Positions 15,583-20,357 of a DNA stretch of 20,357 nt are shown one piece after another. The stretch comes from Chloroflexota bacterium (GTDB lineage Bacteria > Chloroflexota > Anaerolineae > Promineifilales > Promineifilaceae): assembly GCA_024223125.1 (NCBI GenBank), contig JAAEOP010001025.1, positions 1 through 20,357 on the forward strand. The letters run 5' to 3'. The stretch's first letter is position 1. Each line of letters starts with the position of its first letter. A program made the position numbers and the translations under genes. Under the pieces are notes generated by a model, which was not told the DNA's origin, made no database searches, and saw nothing but the letters and a program-made list of their open reading frames with translations.

Positions 15583-15855
15583 ATGAGCCTGACAATTCGG
15601 CAAGCTGCAAAAATTCGGCGGGATGTCAAGCGCTTGCGACGACAAGGCGCTGATCTAGCTCAGTTGGAAACAGTTGTTTTGGCGCTTGTTGCCCAGGAAG
15701 CCTTAGATAAACAATATCGGGATCATGCTTTAGTAGGGAATTGGAAAGGGTATCGAGAATGTCATATCCAACCTGACTGATTACTTATCTATCGCATTGA
15801 AAGCGATGAACTGCAACTTGCAAGAACCGGAAGCCATGCACAATTATTTGGTTAA
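15583..15855 (+). pseudogene. yafQ: YafQ/RelE-type mRNA interferase toxin interrupted by one TGA
   Basis: The frame starts at ATG 15583 and reads a YafQ-like sequence: RRDVKRLRRQGADLAQLETV, then LDKQYRDHALVGNWKGYRECHIQPD. It hits TGA at 15778-15780 and continues in the same frame as LLIYRIESDELQLARTGSHAQLFG to TAA at 15853-15855. In the family the interrupted residue is Trp (HxxPDWLLIY), so a single TGG-to-TGA change explains the break. Without it the protein would be 90 residues, the normal size. YafQ cleaves mRNA on the ribosome, and the lost half holds conserved active-site residues including the terminal His region, so the toxin is presumably dead. This fits the decayed antitoxin beside it. 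Confidence 0.85.
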
Positions 15856-15956
15856 GGCCAATTCCAAAAAATAATGATCCCAAATTGATGCCATTTCGGG
15901 AATTGGCTAAAGGCTTTTTTAAAACGAGTAGGATCATTTAATTTTTGAAAAAGCCT
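15856..15956. repeat. Interleaved inverted repeats in an AT-rich intergenic segment
   Basis: Three perfect inverted pairs overlap here: GCCAATTCC (15857-15865) with GGAATTGGC (15899-15907); AATGATCC (15873-15880) with GGATCATT (15931-15938); AGGCTTTTT (15911-15919) with AAAAAGCCT (15948-15956). The outer ends (about 15856-15880 and 15931-15955) also match each other imperfectly as 25-bp inverted copies, which suggests a decayed small palindromic element. Confidence 0.45.
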
Positions 15957-16019
15957 AAACGAAACGTTGGACCAGAATCAGCCCCCTTCCTCACTCAGTT
16001 TAGAATCCTCGTAGGTCTC

Positions 16020-16049
16020 TTGCCTATAAACAGCATTGCCGCTTAAAAT
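16020..16049 (+). promoter_or_regulatory. Promoter of the DUF503 gene (leaderless arrangement)
   Basis: TTGCCT (16020-16025) and TAAAAT (16044-16049) are 18 bp apart. The ATG starts only 7 nt after the -10 element, so transcription would begin at or next to the A of the start codon. No Shine-Dalgarno is present, consistent with a leaderless mRNA. Confidence 0.55.
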
Positions 16050-16055
16050 ACGTAC

Positions 16056-16340
16056 ATGGTTGTGGCAACATGTGTAATGACGCTCCAATTGGAAGCTGTT
16101 TTTTCTCTTAAAGAAAAAAGACGTATTATCAAATCTATTATGACCCGGCTGCCGCAGAAGTTTAATGTGGCTGTGGCCGAAGTAGACGCTCATGATGTGT
16201 GGCAAACGGCCGTCATCGCTATCGTCACAGTGGGGTCAGATTCAGCTTATGTTCACGGCCGTTTAGAAAAAGCCGTCGCCTGGGTTGAAGAAACCCGGCC
16301 CGATGTACCTATTGCAGATTATAGTATTGAGATGTGGTGA
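16056..16340 (+). CDS. DUF503 (YlxP-like) family protein
   Basis: A 94-residue protein with the DUF503 hallmarks: an N-terminal strand MVVATCVMTLQLE, then SLKEKRRIIKSI (residues 17-28), FNVAVAEVDAHDVWQ (36-50), and a C-terminal strand YSIEMW. The family (YlxP in Bacillus) is a small ferredoxin-like fold often found by translation genes; its role is not settled. Here it stands alone, 3 nt before an upstream extension of the next frame, and could be cotranscribed with the exported protein after it. Two ACGGCCGT octamers lie in the gene (16206 and 16255). Confidence 0.88.
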   Translation: MVVATCVMTLQLEAVFSLKEKRRIIKSIMTRLPQKFNVAVAEVDAHDVWQTAVIAIVTVGSDSAYVHGRLEKAVAWVEETRPDVPIADYSIEMW

Positions 16341-16345
16341 TGGAT

Positions 16346-16373
16346 GGGAGATTGGGAGATTCACACAATCTCC
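16346..16373. repeat. 8-bp tandem repeat with inverted copy
   Basis: GGGAGATT occurs twice in tandem (16346-16353 and 16354-16361) and AATCTCC follows (16367-16373). Two mutually exclusive hairpins are therefore possible between the DUF503 stop and the next start codon. It resembles the AGGTGT array at 7454-7499 in design but not in sequence. Confidence 0.6.
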
Positions 16374-16415
16374 AATCAATCGGAACCATCCAACATACCA
16401 AAACGTATACCTGAC

Positions 16416-18827
16416 ATGAAACAACTTGCTCTTAGCAAACATTCTCTTCTCCTGATACTCCTCTTCTTAATGCTAAATGTCTGGCCTGCCGCCGCCCAAG
16501 ACAATCTCTCCTTAGAAGCCCAAATTGGTTTTGACAGTTTCTACAAATCTGAATATTGGACGCCGATTCAGGTGACACTGGCTAACAACGGCCCTCCGAT
16601 AGATGGCGAAGTGCGGTTGGTTGTCAACCCTGGCAACCCAGACCGGCGGCTGATTTACCGCACCCCCATCAACCTGCCTACCCAATCCAACAAACGCATC
16701 ACTCTGTATGCCGATTTACCTGATCAAGCTAATAATAACCTGACGGTAGAATTGGCTAACGCCAGCGGCGCTGTTTTAGCTGAAACGGTAATCCAAAACA
16801 GAGAGCGCGTTCCTGCGGAAGATCTACTTTATGGTGTCCTCAGTCCCGACCCGGGAGAATTTTCTTTCTTGGAGAATGTAACGAGTGGACGGGCAGACGC
16901 GGCCGTTGCCTTCCTGCAATTAGAAGATTTACCCTCCGTCGCAGTAGCCTGGAATGCGCTCGATATTCTAATATTGAATGATGTGGACAGCGCCCAACTA
17001 ACGCCCGATCAGCGCCAGGCGTTGGACGTCTGGGTACGCACTGGCGGGCAGATCATCATCACCGGCGGTGCAAATTGGCAAAAGACAACGGCCGTCTTCC
17101 AAGACATCCTTCCTGTCACCATCAACAGCAGCGAATCGGTAGACGATTTACCTGCCCTCAGCGAAGAGATGGGTTTCCCTTTCCGTGACCCTGGCCCCTA
17201 CATCATCAGTAACAGCAGCCTAAGCCGGGGCGAACTACTTTTCCATGAAAATGGGCAGCCCGTTTTGGCCGGGGTTCCGCTGGGGCGGGGAACCGTTTAC
17301 TTTTTAGCCCTCGATCCTCGTTTTGCACCGCTGTTGGATTGGGATGGGACGGAGGCGATATTTACGGCCGTCGCCAATCGCATACCGGCGGTTACTTTGT
17401 GGGGGAGCGCCCCCCAGAACAGCTATTCTGCCAGCCGCGCCGTGACCAATTTGCCAGAATTAAACTTACCGGCCGTCTGGCAAATGGCTTTCTTTTTGCT
17501 GCTTTACATCATCGTTGTGGGGCCGGTAAACTATTTTGTTCTCAAACGGCGCAACCGGCTGGAATGGGCCTGGGCGACGATTCCGCTGCTTATTTTAGGA
17601 TTCACTGCCTTTACCTACTTCACCGGTTTCCAACTGCGCGGCAATAAAACTATTCTCAACCAGATGAGCGTGGCATATAGTCAGGCGGACGGCCAGCAAG
17701 CCCGCATCCACAGCTTGTTGGGTTTATACTCTCCCCGTCGTACCAATTATGATCTTATTTACCCGGCCGACACATTGGCACGGCCGTTTCAAAACCGCTT
17801 TGGCGGTAACTTTGATGGCAATGCCGGGGTGGAAACAATTACCTACAGCAGCAACAATAGTATGGAAGGTATTCGGGTGGATGTGAGCGATGTTGCCACC
17901 TTTAGCGCCCAAACAGACCGACCGGCTATCCCCGTTAGCGCCCAGGGAACGTTGAATCTAGTCGGTAATCAGGTGCGCCTGGATATGACGGTGCAAAATA
18001 ACAGCCAGATTGAACTGGAGGAGGGGACGCTATTGTTAGGGTCAACGGCCGTTCCCCTGGGAAATTTTGCGCCCGGACAAACAGAAACAATTTCTCAGAT
18101 AATTAGTGCGGGCGCTTCTTCCAGTTTCGGCAGCGTTACCCCGACCAGCCCACGCTCACCGCTCTCTGACCATGCGGCCGTCATTCTCGGCTCAAAAAAT
18201 TATTATGATGACCGCGTATTGCACCCACGTTACCAATTTCTGGAAGCGTTGGAAGGGGAGAGTATGAGCGGAGCGGCCCTGTCTTTGCCCAGCGATACGG
18301 CCGTGCTGTTGGCTTGGTCAGATGAAAACCAGATAGAATTCACCGTTAACCCAGGTCAATCGAAACAATCGGGGACAACACTCTACTTTATCGAAATCCC
18401 TCTGCAACAAAATATTGTCAGCAGCGGCCGTATTCAAGTGCCAAAATCATTATTAAACTGGTCACTGCTAGATGACAGCGGTCTTTACGATCCCGCCAGC
18501 ACCTATCTCGATCTAACGGATGGCTGGGCAGAATTTGAATTCCAACCGTGGCTGGAATTTCAGGAGATGCAAGTGGAAACATTGGCTGTGATGCTGGAAG
18601 AAGGTAGCAACGCCCCCTCCATCCTCCCAGAGGTGCGTTTGTGGCATTGGGACGAGTCCACATGGGATATTTTGGCTGTGGCAGATTGGGGGGAAACGGC
18701 CGTGCCCAACCCCAGCCCCTACATCGGCCCCAACAACACTATCCGCATCCGCTTAAAAGACAATGCTAGAGATTACGGCCGTACTATTCAAGCAGTCTAC
18801 CCTATTCTTAGTGGCCGTGTAGATTGA
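16416..18827 (+). CDS. Large exported/membrane hypothetical protein with GATase1-like domain
   Basis: An 803-residue protein. I start it at the ATG at 16416, because it then opens with a good signal peptide (basic tip, Leu/Ile-rich core, AAA-QD cleavage near residue 27); the frame itself extends to 16344. Residues 30-140 look like an Ig-like domain (WTPIQVTLANNG). Residues 175-300 resemble a glutamine-amidotransferase-like fold (LDILILNDVDS, LDVWVRTGGQIIITGG, LGRGTVYFLALDP), with no catalytic Cys visible. Two membrane helices follow at about 356-374 and 384-403, joined by GPVNYFVLKRRNRLEWAW, a segment seen in many bacterial envelope proteins of this layout. The last 400 residues are beta-rich. 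No enzyme activity can be assigned. The gene carries seven ACGGCCGT octamers. It ends 14 bp from the convergent asd stop. Confidence 0.75.
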   Translation: MKQLALSKHSLLLILLFLMLNVWPAAAQDNLSLEAQIGFDSFYKSEYWTPIQVTLANNGPPIDGEVRLVVNPGNPDRRLIYRTPINLPTQSNKRITLYADLPDQANNNLTVELANASGAVLAETVIQNRERVPAEDLLYGVLSPDPGEFSFLENVTSGRADAAVAFLQLEDLPSVAVAWNALDILILNDVDSAQLTPDQRQALDVWVRTGGQIIITGGANWQKTTAVFQDILPVTINSSESVDDLPALSEEMGFPFRDPGPYIISNSSLSRGELLFHENGQPVLAGVPLGRGTVYFLALDPRFAPLLDWDGTEAIFTAVANRIPAVTLWGSAPQNSYSASRAVTNLPELNLPAVWQMAFFLLLYIIVVGPVNYFVLKRRNRLEWAWATIPLLILGFTAFTYFTGFQLRGNKTILNQMSVAYSQADGQQARIHSLLGLYSPRRTNYDLIYPADTLARPFQNRFGGNFDGNAGVETITYSSNNSMEGIRVDVSDVATFSAQTDRPAIPVSAQGTLNLVGNQVRLDMTVQNNSQIELEEGTLLLGSTAVPLGNFAPGQTETISQIISAGASSSFGSVTPTSPRSPLSDHAAVILGSKNYYDDRVLHPRYQFLEALEGESMSGAALSLPSDTAVLLAWSDENQIEFTVNPGQSKQSGTTLYFIEIPLQQNIVSSGRIQVPKSLLNWSLLDDSGLYDPASTYLDLTDGWAEFEFQPWLEFQEMQVETLAVMLEEGSNAPSILPEVRLWHWDESTWDILAVADWGETAVPNPSPYIGPNNTIRIRLKDNARDYGRTIQAVYPILSGRVD

Positions 18828-18841
18828 TGGGATGCTGAAGG

Positions 18842-19939
18842 CTAGGGTAGTGAAGTGACATGGTGAGGCGGTGAGGCGGTTACCTTATCATAAAACACCC
18901 CCCTCATCATCAACAACTCCGCGTTCAAAACCGAACCACTAGCAGCGCCGCGCAGCGTGTTGTGTGCCAGAGTCAGGAAGCGAATATCGTTAACAGGGCA
19001 TTCGCACACTTTGCCCAATGTCCAGGCCAAACCGTTACCGGAATCCCGATCCAGGCGGGGTTGGGGGCGGTCTTCTTCGGGACGATAAATTAAGACTGGA
19101 TCGGGCATGCTGGGTAAATCACGACACATTTCAGGTGGCTGCCAAGTTCGGAACAGATCGATCGCCTTTTCTGGGGAAATGGACTGTTTCAACTTGACCG
19201 AGACACTGCCCAGATGGCCATCAAAAACGGGAACGCGATTGGCCTGGGCCGAAATGACAAAATCGGCCGTTTTAATTTCCCCATCAACATAAAGGCCACA
19301 TATTTTGCGCGGTTCGCTTTCCAGCTTACCATCTTCGCCGCCAATGTGGGGAATAATGTTGTCCAGAATGTCCATCGAAGCCACGCCTGGATACCCTGCG
19401 CCGGAGATAGCTTGCATGGTGACGACAACGGCCGTTTCCAACCCATACGCCTCATGCAAAATCTTCAGCGGCAGAACGATGCTGGTGGTGGAACAGTTGG
19501 CATTAGCCACGATATACCCTTCCCAACCGTACTGCTCCTGCTGATAGGGGATGATACCAATGTGTTCAGGGTTGACTTCGGGGATGAGTAAAGGTACATA
19601 TGGATCCATGCGGTACGGTGAAGCGTTTGTCAGGACGATGTAACCGACTTTGGCAAAAACCGGTTCCAGATCTCGTGCTTGCGGGGTGGGCAGGGCCGAA
19701 AACAACACCTGTACATCCAGGTTAGGTTCGGTGGGCTGCACAATCAGGTTGGCGATTTTTTCTGGGGGATCACCCAGCAGTTTCCACTTGACGCCTTCGC
19801 CATACGGCCGTCCCACAGTCCGCTCTGATCCTGTCACCACCGTCACTTCAAACCAGGGATGGTCAGCCAACAATTCGACAAAACGCTGCCCCACCGTGCC
19901 CGTCGCTGCCAGGACGCCTACCGGTATTTTCTTGTTCAT
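18842..19939 (-). CDS. asd: Aspartate-semialdehyde dehydrogenase
   Basis: A 365-residue enzyme that reduces aspartyl phosphate to aspartate semialdehyde with NADPH, the branch point to lysine, threonine, methionine and diaminopimelate. The dinucleotide loop is AATGTVGQRF (residues 11-20). The nucleophile is Cys149 in NANCSTTS, and the acid/base His is His242 in VFDGHLGSV. Length and the VANANCSTT context fit the archaeal/fungal-type branch rather than the E. coli type. I chose the ATG at 19939, which has GGAGG 8 nt upstream; an in-frame TTG at 19954 would overlap that site. The C-terminal tail TASPPHHVTSLP extends past the usual FYDKV end and is encoded by an 8-bp tandem repeat (18862-18880), so a repeat has been captured into the coding frame. 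Confidence 0.95.
   Translation of the reverse strand: MNKKIPVGVLAATGTVGQRFVELLADHPWFEVTVVTGSERTVGRPYGEGVKWKLLGDPPEKIANLIVQPTEPNLDVQVLFSALPTPQARDLEPVFAKVGYIVLTNASPYRMDPYVPLLIPEVNPEHIGIIPYQQEQYGWEGYIVANANCSTTSIVLPLKILHEAYGLETAVVVTMQAISGAGYPGVASMDILDNIIPHIGGEDGKLESEPRKICGLYVDGEIKTADFVISAQANRVPVFDGHLGSVSVKLKQSISPEKAIDLFRTWQPPEMCRDLPSMPDPVLIYRPEEDRPQPRLDRDSGNGLAWTLGKVCECPVNDIRFLTLAHNTLRGAASGSVLNAELLMMRGVFYDKVTASPPHHVTSLP
18862..18880. repeat. 8-bp tandem repeat inside the 3' end of asd
   Basis: GGTGAGGC occurs twice in tandem plus a partial third copy. It encodes the TASPPHH part of the asd tail. Confidence 0.6.
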
Positions 19940-20017
19940 ATGATTGTCCTCCAATCATCTAAGATCAAAACAGCTATCTCCCCAATGGAGCGACAGCCGT
20001 CGTGTTTTCGCCCAAAC

Positions 20018-20092
20018 TCAGTTTTCACTATTCGCAGTTTGCAATCATCAACACCCACTGAACTGTGAAAACTGATGACTCTCGTTGTCATC
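20018..20092 (-). promoter_or_regulatory. Structured asd leader (two perfect hairpins)
   Basis: TCAGTTTTCAC (20018-20028) pairs with GTGAAAACTGA (20065-20075), 11 bp across 36 nt. GATGAC (20074-20079) pairs with GTCATC (20087-20092). A third small stem, AGGTT-4 nt-AACCT, lies near 20109-20122. All lie between the predicted asd promoter and its start codon. I cannot match the fold to a known riboswitch class; it may equally be a repeat insertion. Confidence 0.4.
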
Positions 20093-20147
20093 GTTTTGCA
20101 ACATCTGATAGGTTTTGGAACCTGCCAAGTTTCATAGATTGCGGGAA

Positions 20148-20175
20148 ATTATAAAGGTTGAAAATCGGTTGTCAA
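20148..20175 (-). promoter_or_regulatory. Promoter of asd
   Basis: On the reverse strand a perfect TTGACA (20170-20175) and a perfect TATAAT (20148-20153) are 16 bp apart. Transcription would start near 20141, giving a leader of about 200 nt before the asd ATG at 19939. Confidence 0.75.
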
Positions 20176-20234
20176 TGCCCCGATACAAACGTTCAGCAAT
20201 TCCAATTATGATGTCGAGGTAGGACGGGCGGAAC

Positions 20235-20357
20235 ATGACCTTTGCCACACTAATAACGTATCCTCCCACCCGTCTCACCCCAACGCGCGGGGCAAACGGG
20301 GCCGTAAAAGGGTCATTTATTACGGCCGAGATCACACTTCACCAGAGAATCTACGCC
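20235..20357 (+). CDS. Possible start of a gene running off the right edge
   Basis: An ATG at 20235 opens 41 codons without a stop to the window end, with a GAGG upstream at an uncertain spacing. The product (ends NGAVKGSFITAEITLHQRIYA) resembles nothing I know, and an open frame of this length is not unlikely by chance. Its orientation, divergent from the asd promoter, is sensible. Confidence 0.25.
   Translation, partial: MTFATLITYPPTRLTPTRGANGAVKGSFITAEITLHQRIYA

Larger units (their letters stand above)
1..20357. repeat. Highly iterated palindrome ACGGCCGT (33 copies)
   Basis: I counted copies starting at 19, 659, 750, 1169, 1274, 1721, 1859, 2022, 2252, 2798, 3022, 5585, 5909, 7671, 7697, 8075, 8667, 9472, 11588, 13411, 14310, 15264, 16206, 16255, 17088, 17364, 17780, 18045, 18297, 18696, 18775, 19428 and 19804. 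Chance expectation for an 8-mer in this length is about 0.3. Copies lie in coding DNA in all three frames (read as TAV, NGR/DGR/YGR or RP) and in intergenic DNA. They are dense in the glycosyltransferase (8) and the 803-residue protein (7), and absent from the AAA+ ATPase and most of gyrA. One-base variants (TCGGCCGT, GCGGCCGT, CCGGCCGT) are also common. Confidence 0.95.

Noticed and set aside
15778..15780. TGA as a recoded tryptophan codon in yafQ
   Set aside because: TGA ends neighbouring frames normally, conserved genes show no internal TGA, and the partner antitoxin is also broken, so simple decay is the better explanation.
16344..16415. Longer N-terminus of the 803-residue protein
   Set aside because: The extension contains the tandem/inverted repeat and would bury the signal peptide.
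20132..20335. 67-codon - strand frame upstream of asd
   Set aside because: It covers the consensus asd promoter, has no recognisable features and no good ribosome site.
1..20357. CRISPR arrays, tRNA, rRNA, prophage or complete IS elements
   Set aside because: I looked for regularly spaced repeats, cloverleaf arms, rRNA-like stretches and transposase or integrase motifs and saw none; the ACGGCCGT copies are irregularly spaced.

Overview
The window (about 50% GC) reads as ordinary chromosome of a free-living, non-model bacterium. My best guess is a Chloroflexota member (Anaerolineae/Ardenticatenia type). This is inferred from the gene mix: a MalT-like regulator, a class II RNR next to nrdR, DUF4230 and DUF503 proteins, and a secreted phospholipase-D/lamin-tail protein. 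Nothing here proves the phylum. The palindrome ACGGCCGT occurs 33 times by my count, about a hundredfold over chance. It lies in genes and intergenic DNA in all reading frames, much like the HIP1 octamer of cyanobacteria.

Layout. 1-614 (-): N-terminal part of a MalT/LuxR-type STAND regulator, running off the left edge. 650-841 (+): decayed LuxR-type HTH and ArsR-like fragments. 1132-3138 (-): membrane glycosyltransferase with a near-consensus promoter. 3386-5935 (+): gyrA, with a hairpin-rich leader that includes an intrinsic terminator, and a strong terminator after it. 6106-7446 (+): winged-helix/AAA+ ATPase. 7517-7783 (-): small conserved-looking hypothetical. 8018-10468 (+): secreted protein with two lamin-tail domains around two PLD-like modules. 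10551-10718 (-): a 55-residue gene whose product looks like a lasso-peptide-type RiPP precursor, with its own promoter, RBS and terminator. 10899-11097: a MITE-like element with 11-bp terminal inverted repeats and an 8-bp target duplication. 11236-14122 (-): class II ribonucleotide reductase and nrdR behind a consensus promoter with a tandem NrdR-box candidate. 14452-15231 (-): DUF4230 membrane-anchored protein. 15385-15855 (+): decayed RelB/YafQ toxin-antitoxin pair, the toxin cut by one in-frame TGA. 16056-16340 (+): DUF503 protein from an apparently leaderless promoter. 16416-18827 (+): 803-residue exported/membrane hypothetical. 18842-19939 (-): aspartate-semialdehyde dehydrogenase with a roughly 200-nt structured leader.

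How the genes relate. The window is mostly single-gene transcription units, many with readable promoters and terminators. The one clear functional pair is nrdR-nrdJ: the repressor precedes the reductase it would control, and both proteins carry an ATP cone. The most unusual content is the orphan RiPP-like precursor without maturation genes in the window, the highly iterated ACGGCCGT palindrome, and several small intergenic repeat families (MITE-like, 8-bp tandem/inverted arrays).
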